Assembly (NCBI GenBank): GCA_001839685.1
Contig: MLAK01000609.1
Span: 47,455 to 90,687 of the forward strand
Reading direction: 5' to 3'
DNA from: Tritrichomonas foetus
Taxonomy: Eukaryota; Parabasalia; Tritrichomonadida; Tritrichomonadidae
Length of the DNA stretch: 43,233 bases
Positions 19,072-28,376 of this stretch are shown in pieces (within the stretch, counting starts at the first letter, position 1; each line of letters starts with the position of its first letter). The notes beneath the pieces were generated by a model. That model did not search any database. It was given only the letters and a program-made list of their open reading frames with translations, and was not told the DNA's origin. The position numbers and the translations under genes were made by a program.

Positions 19072-22000
19072 ATGAAAACGACCGTTGTGACTTTTCGGTT
19101 TTGTTTCAGGACGTATAAACCGACGGCGGTCTCGCTATTATGGACTCTTGTCGATCCATCATGCCATAATCCCGAAAGCGCCAATTTTTTCGAAGATTCC
19201 AATAATATTAATACTCTTAATCTTTTGGAGAGCTTACAAGATTCACAAGAAACATCTTGCGACTATATCAACGATCTAACAATCACTACGGAATGCAGTA
19301 AAAGGCTTTATTTCAAATTCCGATTCGCCGAAAATAAATATTCGCATACAGGAAATTATTTAATATTCAAATCTCTTCAAGACCCAGTCATCATCAGCGA
19401 CTTTGAAAGAAATTTTTCGAACTTGAATTCACAAAATGATCAGAATAATCAAACAATTGAAATTACAGAAAATAAAAGTGACTCTTTCACTTTACGATTT
19501 AAAATTAATTACCAGACATACTACGGACAAATTTTATACATTGTGGGGTCGTTGCCAGAACTCGGCTATTGGGATATTAATCGCGGGCTGAGGCTTTTTC
19601 ATAGTGGAACAGTTTCAAAAAATACTCAAAATTTGGGACTATTCACTGACAATAGATTCAATTGGCAATGTGATGTCACTTTATCAGGGTTGCCTGGAAC
19701 GCTTGCATACAAGTATGTGGTTGTAAATGAGACTTCTGAGCCTTTCGCTGAACCAGGAAATATTCGATATTTATGCTTTTCTCAACATTTTCATAACTCG
19801 TTTGTCGAATTTAATGATGTTTGGCGTTGGAATGAGCCAGCGCAGTCGCTTTTTTCGAAAAGACTTTTCGATGAAACGCTTTTTGTGAGAAAAAATGTTG
19901 GATATCCTTTAATTGACTGTCATCCAGTCCAGAATAGTCAACCCATAAAGCAATCAAGTTCTCTCAACATTAAATCAAATTTAAACAACAGTTTCAATCA
20001 CTATAATTCGATGAATAATTCTTCCTCTACTAGTATTAGTTGTGATAGCTTATATAGAAATGATTCTACTTTGGATGATGATAAATCATATGTAATTTGT
20101 TTGTTTTGTGCACATTGTGGAGTTGTTGGAAGAGCAAGACGATTATTTGTTGTCGGTTCCATTCCAGAATTAGGCCAATGGAATCCTTCAAAAGGAGCAG
20201 AATTGAAACCATCTGCAGATTTACAATGGTCAACAACCGTTTTTATTCCGAGAAATAAATTTCCATTTGAATTCAAATTTGTTGCCGTTGGTGGTGCTGA
20301 TGCTGTTGTTTGGGAAACGCATGAAAATCGATCAGCCACTCTTTCTGACTCACAACAACCAATTCCGATTGAAACAATAGTTTCTATTGATTCTTGGCAT
20401 TTATCTTTTGCTAATCTTTGTTTTCATGGTTCAGGAGTTTGCTTGGATATGAATTTCTTAAGTACTAGTGATTTTGGTTTGATTAATAAAATTGCTGAAT
20501 GGTCTCAAAAAGTTGGTTTTGCGGCAATTCATTTTACAGGATTATTAGATACAACAGGTATGACAAATACATTTAATAAACTGCCTCTATCTGGATTTGC
20601 TTTGAATCCAGTTTTAGCAGACCTTTCTGAATTTTCATTTGTCTTAAAACCTCCTAATACAAGAGAAAATATAATTTTCCAAAAAATCAACTTTATGAGA
20701 GATTTATGGCTTTCTAATCGTTCAAGATATATTCAACATGTTGAAAAATTCAGAAACGATAATCTGTACTGGATTGAAGATTATGAACGGCTTTGTTATG
20801 AAATTCATATTTCTCAGCAAAATTTAAACAAACAAATATTTATTGAACATAATCGTGAAGAATATTGTAAAGTCGTTGATTTCGTTCAATTTCTGCTTTA
20901 TTTACAATTAACGCGTGCCAATAAATATGCAAGAGATTTAAATGTTGCTGTAGGAACTGATATTGTATTTGCTGTAAGTGATAAATCAGCTGAAGCTTTG
21001 TATAAATCTTCTTTATTTTTAACACAATATCATTTAGGATTTCCACCAACTGTTTTCAATCCAATTGGTGTTGTTTTGGAAGCTTATCCATATAATTTTT
21101 CGAATGCTGAACAATGGTTTCGATCACGAATTGCACACTTTTCGCAATTCTTCTCAATTCTTCGATTGGAATCGACAATTCGATTCTTCAGACAATGGGT
21201 TGTACCTCGAAAAACTTCGGTTTTGGCAATTTCTGGTCATTTTGAACCATCTGTTTCAATTTCATTTGCAGAACTCGAAACTTGGGGTCTTTGGGACATT
21301 GAACGATATGTTCAACCCTATATACGGCCACAACTACTTCAAAAGTTGTTTGGAAATGAAGATGCAATGAAAATTCAATCAACTTTTCTTGAACATGGTG
21401 CAGATAGTTCAATTTACTTTAAAGAGCAATTTAATCATGAGAAAAAGTTGGTTTCTGCTCAACTTGACCAAAATGGGGAAGAACTTCGTAAGAAATATCT
21501 TCCACAACTTTTAAGACTCTTAAATGAAGTTCTTCTGGTAAAAGTTAGCGATAATGAATACCGTCCACGCCCATTAATCAAGCTTGCTGCTATTTCATCA
21601 ACATCACTTCAAGATTCACAACCCCTTAATTTAAATTCAAATGAACTCTACAACAACATTGTTCACAACCACAACACAAACAATATCGAAAATACAAAGA
21701 ATAGTGGTAATAATAGCACTGGTGGTGTTGAGCTTTCATTTTCTTTCTCAGAGCTTCCATTGTATCATCAAAGTCCATTCGTGAGGTTAGAAGATGAGTT
21801 TGTGAATAATAAACAAAAATGTTTATGGAGTTTTACAGGTAGGCAAGTGTTACAAAGACTTACTTCAGCAAATGATGCAACATTCTTCAGTGATGCAGCT
21901 GGAATTGAAGGCGATATTTGCGATGAAGCACTTCAAGCTGTTGGTGTTCTCCCTTTAAGGGTTCAAATGGAAGGACGCTCAAAAATCCAAGCTTTTGATG

Positions 22001-22362
22001 ACATTCGAGGTTATCCTTACCTCAGTGTTGCTTCACCACAAAGAGATTTATCTGTTCCAATGCGGGTTGTTTGGGAAGATAGTCGAAAAGAAGCTTCTCG
22101 ACTTTGGATTGAAGAATTCTGGGAGTCGGGAGCACCACCTGAAACTTATGAAGATTCGGTTGCAGAAAACATAATGAAACAGCACTGCTGGTGTGCATCA
22201 ATGTGGGTTCTTTTTCCAATTGATGCTTTAGTTGGTGCTGGTAATCATATAGTATCATCTGATCATTCAAAGTTTGGTGTGTTGGATGTTGAAGCTTTCT
22301 TTGATGATGAGCGGGCTCGAGCAAGGATTTCACATGTTCTTGAACAAACAAAAAGAAAATAA
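19072..22362 (+). CDS. GH77 (DPE2-like) 4-alpha-glucanotransferase homologue with two CBM20 domains, probable pseudoenzyme
   Basis: A 1096-residue uninterrupted protein with the DPE2 architecture: two CBM20 starch/glycogen-binding domains, then a GH77 region. CBM20-1 lies at ~140-255 (YIVGSLPELGYWDINRG) and CBM20-2 at ~338-445 (LFVVGSIPELGQWNPSKG); both keep the family Gly-x-x-x-x-Leu-Gly-x-Trp core. The GH77 region is recognisable by local order (QFFSILRL, then FFRQWVVP). The catalytic motifs are changed, however. The nucleophile motif Arg-Ile-Asp-His is Arg-Leu-Glu-Ser (698-701), Ala-Glu-Asp-Leu-Gly is Ser-Asp-Ala-Ala-Gly (940-944), and His-Asp-Thr is Arg-Asp-Leu (991-993). In active enzymes this family moves glucosyl units from maltose to glucans in the cytosol. 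Here glycan binding or regulation of an active partner is inferred. Reading-frame integrity over 3.3 kb argues against a decaying pseudogene. Confidence 0.85.
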   Translation: MKTTVVTFRFCFRTYKPTAVSLLWTLVDPSCHNPESANFFEDSNNINTLNLLESLQDSQETSCDYINDLTITTECSKRLYFKFRFAENKYSHTGNYLIFKSLQDPVIISDFERNFSNLNSQNDQNNQTIEITENKSDSFTLRFKINYQTYYGQILYIVGSLPELGYWDINRGLRLFHSGTVSKNTQNLGLFTDNRFNWQCDVTLSGLPGTLAYKYVVVNETSEPFAEPGNIRYLCFSQHFHNSFVEFNDVWRWNEPAQSLFSKRLFDETLFVRKNVGYPLIDCHPVQNSQPIKQSSSLNIKSNLNNSFNHYNSMNNSSSTSISCDSLYRNDSTLDDDKSYVICLFCAHCGVVGRARRLFVVGSIPELGQWNPSKGAELKPSADLQWSTTVFIPRNKFPFEFKFVAVGGADAVVWETHENRSATLSDSQQPIPIETIVSIDSWHLSFANLCFHGSGVCLDMNFLSTSDFGLINKIAEWSQKVGFAAIHFTGLLDTTGMTNTFNKLPLSGFALNPVLADLSEFSFVLKPPNTRENIIFQKINFMRDLWLSNRSRYIQHVEKFRNDNLYWIEDYERLCYEIHISQQNLNKQIFIEHNREEYCKVVDFVQFLLYLQLTRANKYARDLNVAVGTDIVFAVSDKSAEALYKSSLFLTQYHLGFPPTVFNPIGVVLEAYPYNFSNAEQWFRSRIAHFSQFFSILRLESTIRFFRQWVVPRKTSVLAISGHFEPSVSISFAELETWGLWDIERYVQPYIRPQLLQKLFGNEDAMKIQSTFLEHGADSSIYFKEQFNHEKKLVSAQLDQNGEELRKKYLPQLLRLLNEVLLVKVSDNEYRPRPLIKLAAISSTSLQDSQPLNLNSNELYNNIVHNHNTNNIENTKNSGNNSTGGVELSFSFSELPLYHQSPFVRLEDEFVNNKQKCLWSFTGRQVLQRLTSANDATFFSDAAGIEGDICDEALQAVGVLPLRVQMEGRSKIQAFDDIRGYPYLSVASPQRDLSVPMRVVWEDSRKEASRLWIEEFWESGAPPETYEDSVAENIMKQHCWCASMWVLFPIDALVGAGNHIVSSDHSKFGVLDVEAFFDDERARARISHVLEQTKRK

Positions 22363-23184
22363 TGCTTTTGTTTAATATTTTCATTTCAACTATTGTGAAT
22401 TCAAAAGAGATTGAAATGAAAAACTAATGATATTGTTGTTAGTGTGATTTAGATATCACTTTTTATATACTTCTATGCGTTTTTGTATGTGTATATGTAT
22501 ATATTATATTATATTATATTATATTATATTATATTATATTATATTATATTATATTATATTATATTATATTATATTATATTATATTATATTATATTATATT
22601 ATATTATAAATTATGGTAATTTTCAATCTGATATTGTATATATTTTTTTATTTGTGCGCTACATCAATACATATGGATTGTTCGTATAAAGAAGAATCCG
22701 TTTCGATAAACCAAATTTGTGTATTGTTTTGTGTATTTCATTGAAATTCTGACAATAAAAGCACAATATGTATAAGGCCAAGCTGTGCTTTCAGACTCAG
22801 ATATTGAATTTGACAATATTCTTTTCACTTCATAGTGAAATATTCATTGTTTGTGATTCATCTAATTAGAGGAATAAATCTTTTTGGGTTTTATTCGGTA
22901 AATATATATGTAACAAAGATAATATCTGTACGGAGTATGATACAGTTGACATAAGTACTTCAAATAATCATCCTTTTATATTCGTCTTTTATCATTATGA
23001 AATTGGTGAACTTTAATTAAATAACTAATTATTAATTTGAAAAGTAAGAGTTATATGTAAGCTTGAAAATTCAAAAATTTATCATCAGCTCTTCAATAAA
23101 ATGAAACAAAGAAATGAAAAAGAAATGAAATAACAAACAATTTTAATATATACATCAAAAATAAATAATAAAAAACATAGAAAT
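22363..23184. other. Convergent intergenic region with microsatellite
   Basis: This is the shared 3' flank of the GH77-like and P4-ATPase-like genes. Apart from the pentanucleotide repeat it holds only AT-rich sequence. A 68-codon frame across the repeat is a by-product of the repeat. Confidence 0.7.
22501..22608 (+). repeat. (ATATT)n microsatellite
   Basis: About 21.6 perfect copies of the pentamer ATATT lie 140 bases downstream of the GH77-like stop codon. No interruptions are visible, so length polymorphism is likely. Confidence 0.95.
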
Positions 23185-26100
23185 CTATCTTAGTATCTCA
23201 TCAATAAATTTGATATATCCAGAAAGTGACGAAGACCTTACTCCAGAAAGCGGTAAATCCAGTTTGAATCTTTCCTGCATTGAAAAAGTGCAATTTATCT
23301 GCCTTTTCCATAAAGTGTAAGCAAAAACAAGAAATGTTGAAACTCCTGCAAAAAGCAAAAGAATTGAAAAATAAGATGGCATTGCTGTAACTGTTGAAAC
23401 AGCTCCTCTTCTTTGCCCACTTTTGGAGGAATCCGTGATCACTCGCGACAAAAGGAAGTATGCGATAACGGAACCCCAAACGAAAAAGTGATGCCATTTC
23501 GTCCATGTTGAACAGGTCGGACAAATGAAACAGACGGAGCAGATAACAAAAATACTTTCGACAGCGAACGAATATTGTGATAATGATAATGTATCACCAT
23601 AACTTCTTCGAACATCGTGTAAAAGAATTCGGGCCATCTCAACGATCATTGTGGCTGCAGCGATACACAGAAGTGTGGAAATAAAAACTCTGATAAAACT
23701 TAAACGATCTGCTGATGATCTATTTCTTCCATAAAAGTCTGGTGATCCTTTTAGAAGTGATTCGGGAACTTTTTGATTAAAGATTGAACGAGAAAGAATC
23801 GGAAGTGAAGTAATGATTAATACAAATAATATTTGAAAAGCACCAAAAAGGGGTGTTCCTGAAATTGCAGAATGAATCCCATAGACACATTCAATAAATG
23901 CAAAAACCATGTTCCGAGGAAATACGTAGTGTAATAAAGAATTAATCCTTTCTCGAAGATAATTTCCATGAACAAGAACTAGTCTGTCTATTTCTTCAAG
24001 ATTGCTTATTGATATGTCACTATATAAATCACAGGGAGATGCTGGATCTAATCTAACGGATACACTTAAATTAGATTTTTCCAAATATTGTGAATCATAA
24101 ACTGAGTGGCCAGCTCCTAAGACTGTTGAACTAATTTTGCCACTTTTCAAAAAGGAGACAAATTCAGCGATTTGACGTGGCTCTGCATTTTCAATCAAGA
24201 TTTTTTTCACTGTTTTGAACAAACGGTCACTTGATTCTATTTTATTTAAAAATTGGATAGAAATTCCGCTTAAGATAATCATTTCAATATCCTCAGGAGG
24301 AATATCATCTATAGCTTCTCTCACTTTTTCTTCAGTATCACCCGAAATTAAGCCAACTCGATTTCCCCTACGAATAAGACCAATTGATAGAGCTGTAGTT
24401 GCAATTGATAAAGTTTTGAATGGTGATGCCAGAATAATCTGAATACCTGCACGTTTAGCATGACTGATTAATTCTAAACATCCTTTTCGCGGTTCCTCTT
24501 GTAATGCTATTAAACTTAACAGAGTTGAATTTCGTTCAAGAGAATTAGCAAATCCAAAAATTTTATCAGGTGGTGATTTCAAAACAAGCGGAATCGCTTT
24601 TTGAATCATCTCAATTTCTTCAATTGTAAAAACTTTGTAAGCACAGCAGATTACATTTAATCCTTCACCTTTGAAATCACGTTCAATTTTTTCAGGAATT
24701 CCACCAGCAATAAAATCTCTCATATTATCAACAGACCCTCTCACAAAGAGGATATATGTCCCATCAAGGTTGTTAAATAGTAATGACATTCTTGGATGTG
24801 TTGGGGAAGGTGGAAAAGTTGTTATGACCGGATATCCATACACATCATCTAATATTTGCACATTAATAATTCTATCACCTCGTTGAGTAAAAATATATCC
24901 GTAAGATTGAGCTAATTTGAGAAGTGGTTCATCTTCTGCATAACTGGAAACGTAATCATGAAATTCATTTTTGCTAATTGGCATAGCAGAATGGCACAAA
25001 GCTAAATGCAAGAAGAATAAATGTATGTTTGCTGCTCCACCAAGTCTATCATCTTCAAATTGTATTTTAGAAGATGGATGCAGGTAAAATAGATTGCTAT
25101 CAATATTATGAGCTTTCTGGTAAGCTGATATATTTTGACCATAAACTGTGTTTTGAAAATAAACTCTCAAAATATTGATAGGTTTATCAATTAATAAACT
25201 TTTGGATAGAATTATGGAATCTATTTGAGTAAGATCATCAATTGATGAAACACTCGAAACAACTGACTCTTCACTTGAAATAAACAATGTATGTATAAAT
25301 AATACAATATCTATAATTACATAAAGTTCGATGGGACAAAGTGGCAAAAGTAAAACAATATAAGACCAGAAACAATTCAAAAAATAGTCTTGGAGTGAAT
25401 CTTTCACATAAAATGGCCACCTTCGACTCACATTAATATATGCAAATGAAGAAAAAGCCATAACTACAGATGAAAGTATGATTAAACATATTTGAACCGC
25501 ACATTGAATATTTAGAAATAATTCTAATCGACTAATTTTCAAAACTGGAACACCATGTTCGCAAAAGGCTGAGACATTTCGACAATCGTTTCCTGTGAAA
25601 ACAACTCCACAAATGACATCACTCAGTTGGTAAATTACTGAGTAGCGTTCAATGAACTGTGAGCTTGTTAAAACAATTTGATTTGGATTTCGATTCTGCA
25701 AATTAGGAGGAGCAGTATTTGTATAACTCCTCACATTAGAACTAGGGTTAGCATTTCTATTCATATTCGGATTAACACTCATATTCGGATTAACACTCAT
25801 ATTCGGATTAATATTCATATTCGGATTAATATTCATATTCGGATTAATACTCATATTCGGTTGAATGTTAACATTCTGATTAGGACTCATATTCATAATA
25901 TTTCGGTTATTCATGTTTTCTTGATTCGTATTTCGATTCACTTCATTTGAATCTGCATTTGGATGATTGTTATTGAAATTTAGGTTGTTTTGTTGAATAT
26001 TCTGATTTTGATTATTCTGGGTTGTGCTTGGAACAGTTTGAATGTAAAAATTAAGTCTGTTTGGACCAACACCTGTTGGTGAATTTTGATTGGATTGTGA

Positions 26101-26805
26101 ATTGGAATTTTGAGTTTGATGAGCATCATTTTGAAGCGGTTTCGGTTGGAGATTGATTGTTGCAGTAAATTTTACTTTTGGCGCGAGTTTGTGATCTTCA
26201 TCAAGAATTCTTGTCACTTCAACATCAGGCAAAAAAGAGTGCGTGAGTCCATTTGGTGAAATGAGGGCATGCATTGCCATTTTGTTGATTTTTCTTGCTT
26301 TGAGTTGCTTTGAGCCATCAATAATATGTGTATCAATTGCGCATGATGCGCCATTTGCTGTTCCAAACAAAATAAGATCGGCTGGAGCTACATCGCCATT
26401 ATTCAATTTGATGATATCTCCTACGCAAACGGCGCGCCATGGTATAACTATCCATTGATGTTCGCGTAATACGTGTACTTTTCTTCGATCGATTTCTTTT
26501 GAAAGTCTTTGCCTGCGAATGAATCTGACGATATCGATGAAAATTGCAGATAAAATTGTCACGATAAGGGGAAAAAGTGTCACTGACATATCTAAAGGAG
26601 ATGAAAAGTAAAATTGAAGAATTGCAACAACGAGATAAAAAAGAAAAGCCGTCCTTGTAAGCAATAAACTCATGCATGTCGGAATGAAATCACTTTTGCT
26701 GGTAAAAAAGGAATGTGATTGATTTATTTGGAATTCTTTATCAATGTATCGCTGGTTTCTACCCGAATAGAATGTGATTGTACGATTATCGATTGATTCG
26801 GGCAT
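23185..26805 (-). CDS. P4-type ATPase (phospholipid flippase) homologue lacking catalytic motifs, probable pseudoenzyme
   Basis: A 1206-residue multi-pass protein with P4-ATPase layout. An N-terminal motif NRTITFYSG leads to two membrane helices (~45-90) and an A-domain start (VGDIIKLNNGDVAPADLIL). An Asn-rich insert (~230-370) follows, then helices 3-4 with LCPIELYVIIDIV in place of the P4 Pro-Ile-Ser-Leu motif, a large cytosolic region and six C-terminal helices. The hinge DISISNLEEIDRLVLVHGNY is clearly P4-like. Key residues are gone. Asp-Gly-Glu-Thr is DGSK (163-166). The phosphorylation motif Asp-Lys-Thr-Gly-Thr is SKSLL (534-538). Thr-Gly-Asp-Lys is ASPF. Gly-Asp-Gly-Ala-Asn-Asp is GAGHSV (897-902). 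ATP-driven lipid flipping is therefore not expected; a regulatory or scaffold role is inferred. The start follows GGCTTCATCAA, a clear initiator. Confidence 0.88.
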   Translation of the reverse strand: MPESIDNRTITFYSGRNQRYIDKEFQINQSHSFFTSKSDFIPTCMSLLLTRTAFLFYLVVAILQFYFSSPLDMSVTLFPLIVTILSAIFIDIVRFIRRQRLSKEIDRRKVHVLREHQWIVIPWRAVCVGDIIKLNNGDVAPADLILFGTANGASCAIDTHIIDGSKQLKARKINKMAMHALISPNGLTHSFLPDVEVTRILDEDHKLAPKVKFTATINLQPKPLQNDAHQTQNSNSQSNQNSPTGVGPNRLNFYIQTVPSTTQNNQNQNIQQNNLNFNNNHPNADSNEVNRNTNQENMNNRNIMNMSPNQNVNIQPNMSINPNMNINPNMNINPNMSVNPNMSVNPNMNRNANPSSNVRSYTNTAPPNLQNRNPNQIVLTSSQFIERYSVIYQLSDVICGVVFTGNDCRNVSAFCEHGVPVLKISRLELFLNIQCAVQICLIILSSVVMAFSSFAYINVSRRWPFYVKDSLQDYFLNCFWSYIVLLLPLCPIELYVIIDIVLFIHTLFISSEESVVSSVSSIDDLTQIDSIILSKSLLIDKPINILRVYFQNTVYGQNISAYQKAHNIDSNLFYLHPSSKIQFEDDRLGGAANIHLFFLHLALCHSAMPISKNEFHDYVSSYAEDEPLLKLAQSYGYIFTQRGDRIINVQILDDVYGYPVITTFPPSPTHPRMSLLFNNLDGTYILFVRGSVDNMRDFIAGGIPEKIERDFKGEGLNVICCAYKVFTIEEIEMIQKAIPLVLKSPPDKIFGFANSLERNSTLLSLIALQEEPRKGCLELISHAKRAGIQIILASPFKTLSIATTALSIGLIRRGNRVGLISGDTEEKVREAIDDIPPEDIEMIILSGISIQFLNKIESSDRLFKTVKKILIENAEPRQIAEFVSFLKSGKISSTVLGAGHSVYDSQYLEKSNLSVSVRLDPASPCDLYSDISISNLEEIDRLVLVHGNYLRERINSLLHYVFPRNMVFAFIECVYGIHSAISGTPLFGAFQILFVLIITSLPILSRSIFNQKVPESLLKGSPDFYGRNRSSADRLSFIRVFISTLLCIAAATMIVEMARILLHDVRRSYGDTLSLSQYSFAVESIFVICSVCFICPTCSTWTKWHHFFVWGSVIAYFLLSRVITDSSKSGQRRGAVSTVTAMPSYFSILLLFAGVSTFLVFAYTLWKRQINCTFSMQERFKLDLPLSGVRSSSLSGYIKFIDEILR
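25760..25878 (-). repeat. 18-bp coding repeat (hexapeptide NPNMxx) in the P4-like gene
   Basis: Tandem 18-bp units (ATTAACACTCATATTCGG and variants) encode successive Ile/Val-Asn-Pro-Asn-Met-Asn/Ser hexapeptides, about six to seven copies, inside the Asn-rich cytosolic insert. The DNA is nearly identical between units, so the expansion is recent. Confidence 0.9.
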
Positions 26806-26940
26806 TTGATGAAGCCAAATAAACTCAGAAAATAAAAATGTAGAGTATGATAAGAAAATGCATCATGAAACGATAAACCATTGAAAAAAATAATTGGGGT
26901 TTATTAAATTTTTTCTGAATTTATTTGGTCGAGTATCACC
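26806..26940. promoter_or_regulatory. Short divergent upstream region of the P4-like gene
   Basis: The 135 bases between the P4-like ATG (minus) and the ATG of a decayed plus-strand fragment carry initiator-like motifs at both ends (TTCATCAA on the minus strand, TATCACC on the plus strand). Promoter function is inferred. Confidence 0.4.
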
Positions 26941-27208
26941 ATGGTTGAAGAAATGTCTGAATATATAAACGACAGCTCTTTATTCAATCAACTCGTAAGT
27001 AATAACACAGATCTGACAATTCCTAATAAGTGTTTTACATTTACAATTATTCATATTGAGTGATGAATCACCAACAAGGAGTTTTTTCTTTCTTTTTTTA
27101 ATTGAAATCCTACTTCCTAAAAGTGATGTGGTTATTGAAATCATCTTTTCAGGAGTGAATTTTTTAAAGTTACATTCAAACTATATTAAAAAATATTCGT
27201 TTTGTTAA
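26941..27208 (+). pseudogene. Frameshifted N-terminal fragment of a trichomonad BTB-like/ankyrin protein
   Basis: An ATG at 26941, preceded by TATCACC, opens a 40-codon frame (MVEEMSEYINDSSLFNQLVS, then TIPNKCFTF). After it stops, a second frame, shifted by +1, reads IEILLPKSDVVIEIIFSGVN and on to KKYSFC from 27101 to 27205. The segments, in this order, resemble the degenerate BTB-like N-terminus often placed before ankyrin repeats in trichomonads. The rest of such a gene is absent. It is most likely a truncated pseudogene beside the P4-like gene. The family call is from pattern memory and is tentative. Confidence 0.35.
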
Positions 27209-27372
27209 AATTCAATAAATGATATTTTTGAGGGATATTGAAAGAAGTTGGATAAGTTTTTGTTTCAATTGGAAAGTGTTATCAGAAAAAATGTGGGGAG
27301 AATAATATGAGCGAAACTTTTTAAGACTAATGAACTTTTTCATAATTAATTTCTCCATTTTTCCATATTGTT
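27209..27372. other. Spacer before the acidic hypothetical gene
   Basis: AT-rich leader with TTTTTCATAATTAATTTC about 30 bases before the next ATG, a possible initiator. Confidence 0.4.
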
Positions 27373-27891
27373 ATGGCTCAGAGCGAAAGCCTCATTGCTT
27401 CAACAAAAAATAGCTTCCAAATTCAATATAAAGCAGACATGTTAAAAGGTGGACAACTTTCATTCACAGATAACATAATAAAAATTGAAGAATCTGATTC
27501 TGATGACGAAGAAGAAATAATCAACTGGAATTACAACAATATCAGTTATAAATGCAACTTCAACCAAATAATGACTCAAAAAACTTCCGCAATTAGATGC
27601 TCTCGACCAAGCAAATCTGTTTTTCCTCGTGCCTGCAAATTCAATAAATTCAGAAGAAATTCATCGTCTCTGATTGAAAATAGCCAAAGTGAATCAACAA
27701 AGCTTAATTTTCAGAAAATCGAGATTGATGACGAAACTCCATGCAATGTGATTGGTTCATATGACAATTCCGAGAACTTTTACAAAATGAGTTTTTTTAG
27801 CTATGGAGAAGAGCATGATAGTGATGAAGACAAAGATAATGATGATATATTTCGAAAGCAGAGTTATACATCAAACATATCTCAAAAATAA
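27373..27891 (+). CDS. Hypothetical acidic, probably disordered protein
   Basis: This 172-residue protein has no recognised family. It has two acidic Ser/Asp clusters (EESDSDDEEE at ~43-52, HDSDEDKDNDD near 155), which are good casein-kinase-2-type sites. Between them lies a basic Ser/Arg segment with cysteines (SAIRCSRPSKSVFPRACKFN). No signal peptide or membrane helix is seen. Composition and length fit a disordered regulatory or adaptor protein. Base use is clearly coding-like compared with the flanks. The first ATG is used; an initiator-like TTCATAA lies about 30 bases upstream. Confidence 0.6.
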   Translation: MAQSESLIASTKNSFQIQYKADMLKGGQLSFTDNIIKIEESDSDDEEEIINWNYNNISYKCNFNQIMTQKTSAIRCSRPSKSVFPRACKFNKFRRNSSSLIENSQSESTKLNFQKIEIDDETPCNVIGSYDNSENFYKMSFFSYGEEHDSDEDKDNDDIFRKQSYTSNISQK

Positions 27892-28376
27892 TGTTTATTA
27901 GCATTATATAAGACTATATAATCTTACAAGTAGATTAAATTAGAGTAGATTACATATTTTCTTGGATTAGATTTCATAGATAGAAATAAAAGTAATATAT
28001 TTATGTATGTTTTCATAATTTTTTGATATTTATTTTATATAATGATAATCACAACAACATAGACTTCTTCTTTTCATGAAAAAAAGAATATTTAACAAAG
28101 ATATCAGATAGACTACACAACAATATCCGAATGAAAATGAGACATTTATAGTTTATATATGAGTAATTTATAATGTCATCATTTTATGCCAAAACTGTTA
28201 TTTTCCATTCAATTGGATGAAAGAGATAAGCATGAGAAAGTAGTTTTCAGGATTACCTCATATCGAAAAAAATCATGTGATGTTATTAGCCGACAGAAAT
28301 GTAAAATTTCACAAATACAGTAAATATAAGGATAAAAATAAATATAATAGTTAGTTGTTCTCAAATTCTTACATGT
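27892..28376. other. Convergent intergenic region
   Basis: AT-rich 3' flanks of the acidic protein gene and the EF-hand gene. No feature is seen. Confidence 0.6.

Noticed and set aside
22483..22689. 68-codon plus-strand frame over the ATATT array
   Set aside because: It is a Tyr-Ile-Leu artefact of the microsatellite.
26996..27011. GTAAGT...ACAG that could be read as a tiny intron in the BTB/ankyrin-like fragment
   Set aside because: At 16 bases it is too short to splice, and removing it brings an immediate stop.
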